Source: Roseobacter sp. MED193 (GTDB taxonomy: Bacteria > Pseudomonadota > Alphaproteobacteria > Rhodobacterales > Rhodobacteraceae). Taken from it: a stretch of 64,000 nt of DNA. The notes below the pieces were generated by a model that saw only the letters and a list, made by a program, of their open reading frames with translations, was not told the origin of the DNA and did not search any database. Numbering within the stretch: the first letter of the stretch is position 1; every line of letters begins with the position of its first letter. Where the stretch lies: assembly GCF_000152965.1 (NCBI RefSeq), contig NZ_AANB01000005.1:186001-250000 (forward strand). The letters run 5' to 3'. Positions 37,107-46,126 of the stretch are shown here, piece after piece. A program made the translations under genes and the position numbers.

Positions 37107-37886
37107 TCAGATAATTCGCGACACATTAACTGCCTGTTTTTTGAGCGACATGCTGCCGTAGGAGGTCATGAAAGAGACGTCTGCGGCGTCCCTGCCCACA
37201 CCAATTCGGGCAATCTCGCTCGCTTTTGCCATGCCTGTCGGGTCGACCAAATGCCACTTGCCCTCTAGATAAACCTCTGCCACGGCGTGAAAATCCTGGG
37301 GGGTGACATTTGGCGCATAGGCGCTCAAAAATCGGGCGGGAATGCCCACTGCACGTGCCATTGCGATCAAGACATGCGCATAGTCACGACAAACGCCTGC
37401 ACGCGCCCCAAAACTGTCCGTTGCGGTTGTCATACCGTTGCTCACAAGGTTGTCGTAGGTGAATTCGTTCCTGATCCATTTGGACATCACTGCAATCAGC
37501 TGCCCACCAGAATGCGGCCCAAACAAAGCTGGGACAGCATTCAGGAAGTCTTCAGGGTGACAGTATCTTGAGGGCATCAGAAACTTAGTGACCTCACTGG
37601 GGATCTGGTTGAGCGGTGTGGTTTGCAGATCAGCCAGTTCAACACTCTGCCGATCTACCACGACCTTGGTTTGATACAGGCACTCAAACGCGTCGGCCAC
37701 GCGCAGCCAGCGCCTGATCCCAACCTGCTCTTCACCTCGCACAATATTGGTTTCAATATCGGGTGAAATGCGAAACTGCATCTCCTCGAGCCGTTGCTCG
37801 GGATCTTGTGCCACCTCAATCTGCAGCAAAAGATCGCAAGGCTGCGCGCATGTGTAGATGAGGTGGGCCTGAATCGATAGAAGCAA
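37107..37886 (-). CDS. Transglutaminase-like protein (Anbu cluster, copy 1)
   Basis: 259 residues with a TTG start behind GAGGA. The core triad is intact: Cys166 in ARAGVCRDYAHVL, His200 in DFHAVAEVYL and Asp215 in WHLVDPTG. It resembles the second transglutaminase of this cluster in architecture but has a different N-terminal domain and ends with a hydrophobic TSYGSMSLKKQAVNVS tail. It is the first gene of the five-gene run. Confidence 0.87.
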   Translation of the reverse strand: MLLSIQAHLIYTCAQPCDLLLQIEVAQDPEQRLEEMQFRISPDIETNIVRGEEQVGIRRWLRVADAFECLYQTKVVVDRQSVELADLQTTPLNQIPSEVTKFLMPSRYCHPEDFLNAVPALFGPHSGGQLIAVMSKWIRNEFTYDNLVSNGMTTATDSFGARAGVCRDYAHVLIAMARAVGIPARFLSAYAPNVTPQDFHAVAEVYLEGKWHLVDPTGMAKASEIARIGVGRDAADVSFMTSYGSMSLKKQAVNVSRII

Positions 37887-38114
37887 GAGATATCCTCACG
37901 GGGCGAGCGAGCAGGGCGGAAACGTAGGACGTTTAGGCTCTCATCTTCCGGCCAAAGTGTCGATGCATTTTCCGACGAAGGCCTGAACCGCCCTTCGGGT
38001 AACCTAGCTGTCTGACCGGAACTAGCCTGAGGAGTGTACAAAGAATGAAGGCAGGAGCTACGCGGTTGTGCCAATCTCAGTACCTGGCGATTGTTGCGAA
38101 GGAGCTACTACTTA

Positions 38115-38993
38115 TTAGTCCGTTTTGTTGGCCTGCGAGGTGAGCCAAGATACAACTGTGTCAATGGCAGCATTCGACGTGGTTTTGCGCAACGTCAACA
38201 AGTAGAAATCCTGAGCTCCGACGGCGTTCAGCGGTCCAATCTCAAGCAGATTTCCGGCGGCTATGTCATTGGCCACGAGAAAACGGCTGACCAAGGCGAC
38301 ACCTTGACCAGAGATCGCTGCATCCACTGCAAGGGCAGTTTGGCTGAGCCGAAGACCCCGTTTGCTTTGGTCTCCTATCCCCCATTCCGACAGCACTTTT
38401 GGCCAGAGATCATGTGTGTCATGAATTTTCGGCAAGTGGGCTAGCGTTTCATCGCTGTAGGGAGGGCGCGCGGTTTGCACCAGTTTGGGGGCAACTACGG
38501 CGATTAGATTTTGTCTAAATAAAAGCGTGGCATCTAGTGCCGCGCCGAACGGTGGCGATCCCTGTCTAACGGCGAGGTCAATGCCGTCACTATGGAAACT
38601 AGAGACTTTTTCAGTTGCCAGGATACGCAAATCTATCTCGGGATGTCTGTTTGAGAAATCTGGTAGGTTTGGAATGAGCCACTTTGAAGCAAAGGTTGGC
38701 GTCACGCTGATTAGAACTTTTCCGTTCTCGGGCTTTAGCTGGGCCGTCGCCGAACGCAGCTCGGCAAAGGCGTGTGCAATTCTCTTGTGATAGCTGCGGC
38801 CAGCAGGTGTCAGGGCAAGTCCTTTGGGGAGACGTTCAAAAAGCGTGATGCCGAGATGCGCTTCAAGTTGACGTACCTGCTGTGCCACGGCCCCTTGGGT
38901 AACGCCCATCTCATCTGCAGCGGCACGAAAGTTCAGCCTACGGCCAGAAACATCAAAGGCCCGTAGCCCGTTGAGGGGAGGAAGATCTATCAT
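38115..38993 (-). CDS. LysR-family regulator, GcvA-like
   Basis: 292 residues with the GcvA-type opening LPPLNGLRAFDVSGRRLNFR and helix-turn-helix AADEMGVTQGAVAQQVRQLE, then an effector domain (ISVTPTFASKWLIPNLPDF). It is divergent from the SDR gene at 39091, separated by 97 bases that contain an inverted repeat, so SDR and small-membrane-protein control is likely. The inducer is unknown. Confidence 0.88.
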   Translation of the reverse strand: MIDLPPLNGLRAFDVSGRRLNFRAAADEMGVTQGAVAQQVRQLEAHLGITLFERLPKGLALTPAGRSYHKRIAHAFAELRSATAQLKPENGKVLISVTPTFASKWLIPNLPDFSNRHPEIDLRILATEKVSSFHSDGIDLAVRQGSPPFGAALDATLLFRQNLIAVVAPKLVQTARPPYSDETLAHLPKIHDTHDLWPKVLSEWGIGDQSKRGLRLSQTALAVDAAISGQGVALVSRFLVANDIAAGNLLEIGPLNAVGAQDFYLLTLRKTTSNAAIDTVVSWLTSQANKTD

Positions 38994-38997
38994 TTGA

Positions 38998-39017
38998 CGA
39001 TAGTATTTCTACTGTCG
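38998..39017. promoter_or_regulatory. Putative LysR operator between LysR and SDR
   Basis: CGATAGTA-N4-TACTGTCG, an inverted repeat with one mismatch, lies just upstream of the LysR start and 74 bases upstream of the SDR start. Confidence 0.55.
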
Positions 39018-39090
39018 CGAAACATCAATTCTCAATCCAGGAACTTGGAAAGATCCAATATAATTGACGGGAAAAGCATTGGAGTTGGAT

Positions 39091-39795
39091 ATGTCAGTAG
39101 AAAAAGTAGCCCTAATAACAGCAGGTGGTAGCGGGATGGGCGCAGACGCGGCGCGGCGGCTTGCAGCTGACGGATTCAAGGTCGGTATCCTCTCATCATC
39201 GGGTAAAGGCGAAGCACTAGGCACTGAACTCGGCGGTTTTGGTGTCACCGGGTCCAATCTCAATGGCGATGATTTGTCCACGCTTGTGCAGGGGGCACAG
39301 GAGCGGTGGGGCCGGGTGGATGTTTTGATCAATTCGGCAGGACACGGTCCTAAGGGGCCGGTGTTGGAAATCAGCGATGACGACTGGCACCAGGGTATGG
39401 AGGTGTATTTGATGAATGTGATCCGCCCGACGCGGTTGATCACCCCTCTGATGCAAAGACAGGGAGGTGGGGCGATCATCAATATCTCTACCTTTGCCGC
39501 GTTTGAACCTGATCCGCTCTTCCCGACATCTGGTGTGTTTCGCGCCGGGTTGGCTGCTTTCTGCAAGCTGTACTCCGACAAATACGCCTCAGACAACATT
39601 CGCATGAACAACGTCTTGCCCGGCTTTATCGATAGCCTGCCTGAAACCGCAGACCGCAAGGCCCGCATTCCGATGGGGCGATATGGCCGTACCGAAGAAG
39701 TGTCCTCGATCATCTCGTTGCTCGCTTCTGAGGGCGGCGGCTACATGACTGGCCAAAATTTGCGCATTGACGGGGGATTAACCCGTGCCGTCTGA
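39091..39795 (+). CDS. SDR-family protein with non-canonical active site
   Basis: 234 residues of the short-chain dehydrogenase fold. The cofactor motif AGGSGMGADAARRLA (11-25) and NSAG (81-84) are present, and Ser133 (IINIS) is in the usual place. The catalytic Tyr-x-x-x-Lys is not: the aligned segment reads VFRAGLAAF, with Phe150 and Leu154 where Tyr and Lys belong. The C-terminal GGGYMTGQNLRIDGG is normal. The start at 39091 follows GGAG; an upstream ATG at 39064 is less likely. It overlaps the next gene by 11 bases. Enzyme function is therefore uncertain. Confidence 0.8.
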   Translation: MSVEKVALITAGGSGMGADAARRLAADGFKVGILSSSGKGEALGTELGGFGVTGSNLNGDDLSTLVQGAQERWGRVDVLINSAGHGPKGPVLEISDDDWHQGMEVYLMNVIRPTRLITPLMQRQGGGAIINISTFAAFEPDPLFPTSGVFRAGLAAFCKLYSDKYASDNIRMNNVLPGFIDSLPETADRKARIPMGRYGRTEEVSSIISLLASEGGGYMTGQNLRIDGGLTRAV

Positions 39796-40036
39796 TCTCG
39801 CTCTTCGCAGGCAGTACCGCGAACGCCTCGTGTTCATGGTCAAATGGGCGGCATCCGCCATTCAAATCATGGGGTACACTGCGACGGGGTTTGGCTGGAC
39901 ACCCTGGAACCTCTATCTGTTTCTAATTGGTGTTCTGGGTTGGTTTGCCGTTGGCGCATTGTGGAATGACAGGGCTTTGATGCTTGTCCACTTGGTCGCG
40001 CTTGCGGCCATGATCGCAGGCATGACGAGCGGTTAA
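39785..40036 (+). CDS. Small two- or three-helix membrane protein
   Basis: 83 residues with hydrophobic segments at ~17-36, ~43-60 and ~66-80 (NLYLFLIGVLGWFAVGALW; MLVHLVALAAMIAGM). It resembles small uncharacterised roseobacter membrane proteins (DUF6552-like), but I cannot assign a role. Its start lies inside the SDR gene, so it is probably translationally coupled and works with that protein. Confidence 0.7.
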   Translation: MPSDLALRRQYRERLVFMVKWAASAIQIMGYTATGFGWTPWNLYLFLIGVLGWFAVGALWNDRALMLVHLVALAAMIAGMTSG

Positions 40037-40129
40037 GTTCCTGCGTTGCCCTTCAGGCAAACTGGTGCGCTGATCAAAACGGACACAGAGCTGTCGTTGC
40101 CCGCTGAGGCCGGCCTTTCCCTTGCAGGG

Positions 40130-40474
40130 TTAGCTTTGCAAGGGATCTGCCATATCCAGCAGAGCAACAATTTCAGAGCAGTTTTCGAATTGCCCTCCGC
40201 AACAATCTGCGATCAGAAACTGGACGAGCGCATTCACACTGGCGAGGTTTGCCGAGTAGTGGATTTCACGTTGATGACGGGTTGCTGTTAGAACGCCTGC
40301 GCGTTTCAGAATGGAGAGATGGCCAGAAAGGGTTGACGGCTTTGTCCCCAGTCGGCGCGAGACTTCCAGAGCTGGCAAGCCTGTTGGGCCAATTCTGACC
40401 AACAATCGGAAAGCCTCCAGTCGGGTGGGGTGTGCAAGGGCCGTAAAGGCTTCGAGGGCGTTGGCTTGATCCAT
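40130..40474 (-). CDS. arsR: ArsR-family arsenic-responsive repressor
   Basis: 114 residues with a winged helix (LPALEVSRRLGTKPSTLSGHLSILKRAG). The C-terminal ADCCGGQFENC provides Cys91, Cys92 and Cys99, a proposed As(III)-binding set in alphaproteobacterial ArsR proteins. Binding of arsenite would release the operator. It is divergent from the gene at 40584 with aqpS, patB-like and arsH following, and a perfect palindrome lies between them. Confidence 0.88.
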   Translation of the reverse strand: MDQANALEAFTALAHPTRLEAFRLLVRIGPTGLPALEVSRRLGTKPSTLSGHLSILKRAGVLTATRHQREIHYSANLASVNALVQFLIADCCGGQFENCSEIVALLDMADPLQS

Positions 40475-40542
40475 AATTCGTTAATGCCCGAAATAACGAA
40501 GCTTGACAAGCGAACCGGTCTGGTTTCATTTAGCGAAACGAT

Positions 40543-40562
40543 ATTTCGGAAATTTCCGAAAT
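40543..40562. promoter_or_regulatory. Putative ArsR operator
   Basis: ATTTCGGAAATTTCCGAAAT is a perfect 20-base palindrome 22 bases upstream of the deacylase start. A TTGACA (40503-40508) upstream could be the -35 element. A weaker inverted repeat, CGTTA-N9-TAACG (40480-40498), lies near the arsR start. Confidence 0.7.
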
Positions 40563-40583
40563 GATGTTTTTTGGGAGCCATCG

Positions 40584-41603
40584 TTGACTGCAACATCCAT
40601 TACGTCAGAAGTCGACTTCACCGTGACCGGAAAACAGGCGGCCTTTTTGCGTTTGCCACATTCTGTCCACCGTTCGGCTTATGGTTGGATCCCAGTTCCG
40701 ATCACCTGTATAAACAACGGCCCGGGCCCAACTCTCCTCATCATGGCTGGAAACCATGGCGATGAATATGAAGGACAGATCGCTGTTTCAAACCTCGCGC
40801 GTTCGCTGGACGTAGCTGACATTCGCGGTCGCTTGATCCTGTTGCCAATGGTGAATACGCCTGCGGCTGAGGCTGGTCTGCGTATCTCGCCAATTGACTC
40901 AGGTAATCTCAACCGCTCGTTTCCTGGCAGCGCCACCGGCACGCCAACTGAAATGATTGCGCATTACATCGAAGAGGTTCTGATGCCTCTGGCGGACTAT
41001 TCGGTTGATCTGCACTCTGGTGGTAGCTCCCTGTTTTATCCGCCCACCCTGCTACGCGGCCAGGGACACAGCACCGAAGAAACAAAGGCTCTCCTCGATC
41101 TGCAAGCGGCGTTTGATCTTCCCTATGCATGGGTCTTTACTGGCGGCGGTGGGCGCAGCAGCTCGGCGCGTACTGCCATGGGGGCTGCCAACCGCAAGGG
41201 TGCTATCAACGTGATGGCGGAACTTGGCGGGAGCGGCGTGGTCACGCCTGAGATTCTACAGAGCACTGAACGTGGTTTGCGACGCATTCTGAACTCTTTG
41301 GGCATGTTGCCAGACTACCAGCCAGACGCGCGCCGTGGCACCCAAGAGCTGAACGTGCAGGGGTCGGTCTATGCCTATTCGGCTGGTATATTCGAGTCAA
41401 CTAAATCGATCGGTGATAATGTTGAGGTGGGGGAGACTGTCGGCCTTATTCACCATCCGGAAACGCCGAAAGCCGAGCCTGAAAAGGTTTCCTCTCCCTA
41501 CGCAGGAATCGTCCTGTGCTCTCGTGCGATGGCACGGGTCGAGAGGGGGGATGCGGTTTTTCAGATCGCGTCCGACGCTGAGGCGGAAGCGGACAAGGCA
41601 TGA
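40584..41603 (+). CDS. Succinylglutamate desuccinylase/aspartoacylase family deacylase
   Basis: About 339 residues of the M14-like AspA/AstE family. The zinc site is AGNHGDEYEGQIA (His, Glu) with DLHSGGSS downstream, and MAELGGSGV carries the expected Glu. A C-terminal beta-rich domain follows. Family members deacylate N-acyl amino acids; one branch hydrolyses N-acetyl-cysteine conjugates. The TTG start at 40584 is placed by GGGAG; no ATG is nearby. It is the first gene of the ArsR-controlled run. Confidence 0.8.
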   Translation: MTATSITSEVDFTVTGKQAAFLRLPHSVHRSAYGWIPVPITCINNGPGPTLLIMAGNHGDEYEGQIAVSNLARSLDVADIRGRLILLPMVNTPAAEAGLRISPIDSGNLNRSFPGSATGTPTEMIAHYIEEVLMPLADYSVDLHSGGSSLFYPPTLLRGQGHSTEETKALLDLQAAFDLPYAWVFTGGGGRSSSARTAMGAANRKGAINVMAELGGSGVVTPEILQSTERGLRRILNSLGMLPDYQPDARRGTQELNVQGSVYAYSAGIFESTKSIGDNVEVGETVGLIHHPETPKAEPEKVSSPYAGIVLCSRAMARVERGDAVFQIASDAEAEADKA

Positions 41604-41697
41604 ATGTGGAGCCCCTCACGCTTGCCGCTATCTGCGACAGCTATCACATGCGGCAACATCGACGGGGCACGGTTTGTATTCCCCACAGGAGACGATT

Positions 41698-42363
41698 ATG
41701 ACGCTTGAACGACGCCTTATGGCAGAATGGCTTGGGACGTTTTCGCTTTTGGCAACCGTCATTGGCTCCGGCATCATGGCCGAGCGCTTGGCAGATGGGA
41801 ATGTCGCAATTGCGCTCTTGGGAAATACGATCCCGACCGGGGCAATCCTTGTGGTGCTGATTACGATATTCGGCCCCATTTCGGGCGCGCATTTCAACCC
41901 GGCGGTCACCTTGTGCTTTGCCCTGCGCCGCGAGATTGAAAAGCGTGACGCGCTTTTCTACGTTGGCGCGCAGGTGTTTGGTGGGATCATTGGCGTGCTG
42001 GCGGCCCATGTCATGTTCGACCACCCGCTGGTCGATCCGTCCACCACCACTCGCAGCGGCATCGGCCAATGGGCGGGTGAGTTTGTCGCGACCTTTGGCC
42101 TGGTAGGTACGATCCTTGCCTGTCTAAAGGCGCGCCCAACTGCGGTGCCAATGGCTGTTGGCCTATATATCACCGCAGCCTATTGGTTCACCTCTTCCAC
42201 ATCCTTTGCAAACCCCGCTGTCACGATTGCGCGTGGGTTTTCGGACACTTTCGCAGGGATTGCGCCAGTGGATGTGGCCGCTTTCATTATGGTTCAGGTG
42301 ATCGCGGCTGTGATGGCGACAGGGTTCTTTGGCTGGCTACTGCGTGAGGAAAACCATGGCTGA
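41698..42363 (+). CDS. aqpS: Aquaglyceroporin-like arsenite channel AqpS
   Basis: 221 residues with six hydrophobic segments and two half-helix NPA motifs: HFNPAVTL (67-69) and SFANPAVTIAR (172-174). In rhizobia, AqpS next to arsR and arsH passes arsenite out along its gradient. The start has AGGAGACG upstream. Its stop overlaps the PatB-like start by eight bases. Glycerol or other small neutral solutes are alternative substrates. Confidence 0.88.
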   Translation: MTLERRLMAEWLGTFSLLATVIGSGIMAERLADGNVAIALLGNTIPTGAILVVLITIFGPISGAHFNPAVTLCFALRREIEKRDALFYVGAQVFGGIIGVLAAHVMFDHPLVDPSTTTRSGIGQWAGEFVATFGLVGTILACLKARPTAVPMAVGLYITAAYWFTSSTSFANPAVTIARGFSDTFAGIAPVDVAAFIMVQVIAAVMATGFFGWLLREENHG

Positions 42364-43534
42364 GGCATTCGATTTTGACGAGGTGATCAATCGCCGCGAT
42401 GTGCCTGCGCTCAAATCCCACCGCATGGTGCTGGGCGAAGACGGGATGGACCTGTTCCCGGGAGGGGTCGCGGACATGGATTTTCGCGCGCCCCCGCCCG
42501 TACGGGACGCGATGGCGCAGCGGTTGTCCCATGGTGTCTTTGGCTATGAGACTGTGCCGGATGGTCTTTTGCCTGCCCTGACGGGATGGATGAAGGACAG
42601 ACATAGCTGGAATATTGTTCCCGACCACATCCTGCGTGCGCCCAATGTGCTCAACAGCCTGTCGATGGCGGCAAATCTGTTCACCAACCCCGGAGACGGC
42701 ATCATCGTTCAGCCGCCCGTGTTCTTTGATTTCGCCGATATTATTGCCGAGAATGGACGGCGCCTGGTTGAAAACCCGCTTGTCTTGTCCGCAGGCAAGT
42801 ATGACATGGATTTTGAAGGCCTGGAGGCCTGCGCCGCCGATCCGCGCACCAAAATGCTCTTCTTGTGCAATCCACATAATCCCGTGGGGCGGGTCTGGAG
42901 CAAGGAAGACCTGGCGCGGCTCGGCGCAATTTGTCGCCAGCACGGTGTGCTCGTCGTGGCGGATGAAATTCACGGGGATATCACCTTTGCGGGGCACGCC
43001 TACACACCCTTTGCCACGGTCTCAGAAGCAGATGCTCTCAACTCGATCACCTGCCTGTCCCCTGCCAAGAGCTTCAACATTGCGGCCTGTTGCGGGGCGT
43101 TCACCATCGTACCTGAGGAGGGACGTCGTAATGCCTTCAAGGCTGAAAACAGTCGCCTGACGGTGAATAAGAACAACGCCTTTGCAAGTGTGGCAATGGA
43201 AGCGGCCTACAGGCAGGGCAGCCCATGGTTGGACGCGGCTGTTTCATACATTGAGGGCAATCTAGCTCTGGTGCACGCGCGTTTAAACGATATCCCGGAA
43301 GTCACCTTGATCACGCCCGAAGGCACGTTCCTGCTATGGCTCGATTTCCGTGCCTTGGGCTTGGCCCAGGATGACTTGACCCGATTTTTGCGCACAGAGG
43401 CCGGCTGGGCCATTACCCGTGGCATTGCATTTGGAGAAGCAGGCAAAGGGTTCGGACGCCTGAATATAGCCTGCCCACGGGCGCGCCTGGACCAGGCCCT
43501 TGATGGGCTGGATGCGGCAATTTCAAAACGATGA
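42356..43534 (+). CDS. PatB/MalY-type PLP-dependent C-S beta-lyase
   Basis: 392 residues of the aminotransferase class I/II fold. The PLP lysine is Lys238 in [26 protein letters not shown] holds the cofactor Asn, and [10 protein letters not shown] is a PatB hallmark. This family cleaves cystathionine or cysteine S-conjugates to pyruvate, ammonia and a thiol. Its position between aqpS and arsH replaces the arsenate reductase gene arsC seen in the rhizobial order. An aminotransferase is the alternative. Confidence 0.85.
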   Translation: MAEAFDFDEVINRRDVPALKSHRMVLGEDGMDLFPGGVADMDFRAPPPVRDAMAQRLSHGVFGYETVPDGLLPALTGWMKDRHSWNIVPDHILRAPNVLNSLSMAANLFTNPGDGIIVQPPVFFDFADIIAENGRRLVENPLVLSAGKYDMDFEGLEACAADPRTKMLFLCNPHNPVGRVWSKEDLARLGAICRQHGVLVVADEIHGDITFAGHAYTPFATVSEADALNSITCLSPAKSFNIAACCGAFTIVPEEGRRNAFKAENSRLTVNKNNAFASVAMEAAYRQGSPWLDAAVSYIEGNLALVHARLNDIPEVTLITPEGTFLLWLDFRALGLAQDDLTRFLRTEAGWAITRGIAFGEAGKGFGRLNIACPRARLDQALDGLDAAISKR

Positions 43535-43541
43535 GACAAAC

Positions 43542-44252
43542 ATGACTGACACACCCAACATCGAAGATGACCACTTTCGCGCCATTGACACTGATCGGCT
43601 GTTCGCAAGCGACGACATCGGTCAACCGCCCCGTATTTTGCTGCTTTACGGATCCCTCCGGGCGCGATCCTTTAGCCGCTTGATGACCGAGGAAGCCGCC
43701 CGCGTTCTACATCGTTTCGGGGCCGAGACTAAGACCTTCAACCCCAGCGGATTGCCACTGCCCGATGATACCGAAGCGGACCATCCAAAGGTTCAGGAAC
43801 TACGCGACCTGGTGGCCTGGAGCGAAGGCATGGTCTGGTGTTCGCCGGAACGACACGGCGCCATGACAGGCATAATGAAAGCACAGATCGACTGGATTCC
43901 GCTCTCGCTCGGGGCTGTCCGGCCAACCCAAGGCAAGACACTGGCGGTGATGCAGGTCAATGGCGGCTCGCAAAGCTTCAATGCTGTTAATCAGTTGCGT
44001 ATTCTTGGTCGCTGGATGCGCCTTCTGACGATCCCCAACCAATCCTCTACGCCCAAGGCCTTTCTGGAATTCGACGATAATGACCGGATGAAGCCATCGC
44101 CAAACTACGACCGGATGGTTGATGTCATGGAGGAATTGGTCAAATTCACGCTCCTCACTCGGGGGCGTTCTGATTACCTTGTTGAACGTTATAGTGAGCG
44201 GAAAGAAACCGGTGAAGCGTTGATCAGGCGCGTGAACCAGACGGCGATCTGA
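43542..44252 (+). CDS. arsH: ArsH, FMN-dependent organoarsenical reductase/oxidase
   Basis: 236 residues of the flavodoxin-like fold. The FMN-binding loop is [15 protein letters not shown], with [22 protein letters not shown] and the closing ArsH block [21 protein letters not shown]. ArsH handles methylated arsenicals, for example oxidising trivalent forms, and may act on quinones. The ATG at 43542 is favoured. It is the last gene of the locus. Confidence 0.92.
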   Translation: MTDTPNIEDDHFRAIDTDRLFASDDIGQPPRILLLYGSLRARSFSRLMTEEAARVLHRFGAETKTFNPSGLPLPDDTEADHPKVQELRDLVAWSEGMVWCSPERHGAMTGIMKAQIDWIPLSLGAVRPTQGKTLAVMQVNGGSQSFNAVNQLRILGRWMRLLTIPNQSSTPKAFLEFDDNDRMKPSPNYDRMVDVMEELVKFTLLTRGRSDYLVERYSERKETGEALIRRVNQTAI

Positions 44253-44315
44253 CGCGCTTTCGGGGAGCCCGCAGGTTTTGTTTGCATGCGCGTCATACCC
44301 GTTGCGGCGCGCGTG

Positions 44316-45239
44316 TCAGCTGCGGTGTCTAGGCGTCCTGTGGGCCACATTTGCACGACCCAATTGATCGATCAGAAAATCCATAAAAACACGGACTTTG
44401 GCTGAAACGACATTGCTTTTGGGATAGATCAGCCAAAGCGCGGGTTCGGTCGACAGGGCATAGTCGGGCAATACACGGGTCAGGGTTCCGTCTGCGATTT
44501 CCTCTTGCACCGCCCAGAGCGAATTGACGGAAATGCCGGCCCCGTTGAGCGTCGTTAGTTTTTGGGTCAACCCATCGTTCAGGATCAGACAATGTGCGGC
44601 GGACTTGGGGTCAAACAGCGCCTGCATCCCGTTGTTAGAGATCAAGGCCTTTGGTTCGGTATCTTTAAAGGCAATCAATCGGTGTTTCGCCAGGTCTTTT
44701 GGATTAGCCGGAGTGCCATACCGTTCCAGATAAGCGGGCGAAGCACAAAGGATACGGGTATCATCTGCCAGTTTGCGCGCGGTGAGGCTGCTATCGGCAA
44801 GAACCGCGTTGCGCAGAGCGAGGTCAAAGCTGCCCTCGATCAGATCAAACTGCGAATCCGATAGATGCAGGTCGAGCCGAAGGTCAGGGTACTTGTCCAT
44901 AAATGTCGGCAACAGCGGTGCTAAGTAGAGTTGTGCAAAGGTGCTGGGCGCCGCAAAGCGCAGGGTGCCGCTGACCTTGGTGCGGCCTTTGCCTAGCGCG
45001 GCCAGCGCGGCTTCCTCCTGCGCGATCATTTCACGCGCGTAGGGCAAAAAATCCTGCCCCTCGAGGGACAATGAAACCTTGCGGGTTGAGCGGTGTAGCA
45101 GATCCGCACCGACAAGACGCTCTAGCTTGGCGATACGTGTGCTTGCGACTGCAGGCGCCATGCCCAGTGTGCGACCCGCCGCGCTGATATTCAGCGTCTC
45201 ACAGGCGAGAACAAAAAGGCGCAGGGTTTGAGTGTCCAT
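44316..45239 (-). CDS. LysR-family transcriptional regulator
   Basis: 307 residues with the LysR helix-turn-helix (TLRLFVLACETLNISAAGRTLGMAPAVASTRIAKLE, in parts) and an effector domain of the type controlling short operons (FAAPSTFAQLYLAPLLPTFM). It is divergent from the SDR gene at 45338, separated by 98 AT-rich bases, so it probably controls that gene. The inducer is unknown. Confidence 0.87.
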   Translation of the reverse strand: MDTQTLRLFVLACETLNISAAGRTLGMAPAVASTRIAKLERLVGADLLHRSTRKVSLSLEGQDFLPYAREMIAQEEAALAALGKGRTKVSGTLRFAAPSTFAQLYLAPLLPTFMDKYPDLRLDLHLSDSQFDLIEGSFDLALRNAVLADSSLTARKLADDTRILCASPAYLERYGTPANPKDLAKHRLIAFKDTEPKALISNNGMQALFDPKSAAHCLILNDGLTQKLTTLNGAGISVNSLWAVQEEIADGTLTRVLPDYALSTEPALWLIYPKSNVVSAKVRVFMDFLIDQLGRANVAHRTPRHRS

Positions 45240-45337
45240 ATTATTTACTTTTCTGGAATTCTGAACTCAAATATACCCTGTTTATATCGAAAACAGAAGT
45301 GATAATACTGCTAGCGAGACGAGCACAGGAGCTGCCA

Positions 45338-46126
45338 ATGACCAAGACAATTCTCATCACGGGCGCTACCGATGGTATCGGTCTTTTGACCGCGCAAACT
45401 CTTGCGGCTGAAGGGCATAGAATCCTCTTGCATGGTCGCAATGTGGCCAAGCTGGAGGCAGCGGCAAAAACTGTCGGCGGCACCACAGAGCAATATATAG
45501 CGGATCTGTCGAATATGGCGCAGGTACATGCACTGGCCGCGGCGATTGTTGCAAAGCACAATCAGATTGATGTGGTCATCAACAACGCTGGCATCCTCAA
45601 GACCCCGATCACCAAGACCAAAGAGGGGTACGATTTTAGGTTTGTGGTGAATACCTTTGCCCCCTATGCGCTGACGCGCGACCTGCTGCCGATCATGGCG
45701 AAAGACGGTCGTGTCGTGAACCTATCCTCGGCTGCGCAGGCACCGGTTGATCTGGAGGCGCTGCTGGGGCGCAAAAAGCTGGACGATATGGCCGCCTATG
45801 CCCAGAGCAAACTGGCCATTACAATCTGGTCCCGCGAGATGGCAAAGGCCCTGCCGGAGGGCCCCGTGTTTGTCGCCGTGAACCCAGGCTCCTTGCTGGC
45901 CTCGAAAATGGTCAAAGAGGGCTTTGGCATTGCCGGAAACGATCTGAGTATTGGCGTGAACATTCTGCGCGAAGCCGCATTGGGGACCTCATTTGCAGAT
46001 GCCAGTGGCAAATATTTTGACAATGACAGCGGGCAGTTTACGCAGCCACATGCGGCTGCTCTGGATGCGGCGCATAGTGCCGATGTAATGCAGGCTATCC
46101 AGGATGTGCTGAGCCTACAGCCCTAA
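45338..46126 (+). CDS. SDR-family oxidoreductase
   Basis: 262 residues with an intact classical site. The glycine motif is GATDGIGLLTAQ, NNAG is present, and Ser of VNLSSAAQ pairs with Tyr-x-x-x-Lys in YAQSK. This suggests a retinol dehydrogenase/NAD(P)-dependent alcohol dehydrogenase-like enzyme. The start at 45338 (MTKTILITG) is preceded by AGGAG. Sixty-two further sense codons follow the stop in the same frame to 46312. Confidence 0.85.
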   Translation: MTKTILITGATDGIGLLTAQTLAAEGHRILLHGRNVAKLEAAAKTVGGTTEQYIADLSNMAQVHALAAAIVAKHNQIDVVINNAGILKTPITKTKEGYDFRFVVNTFAPYALTRDLLPIMAKDGRVVNLSSAAQAPVDLEALLGRKKLDDMAAYAQSKLAITIWSREMAKALPEGPVFVAVNPGSLLASKMVKEGFGIAGNDLSIGVNILREAALGTSFADASGKYFDNDSGQFTQPHAAALDAAHSADVMQAIQDVLSLQP

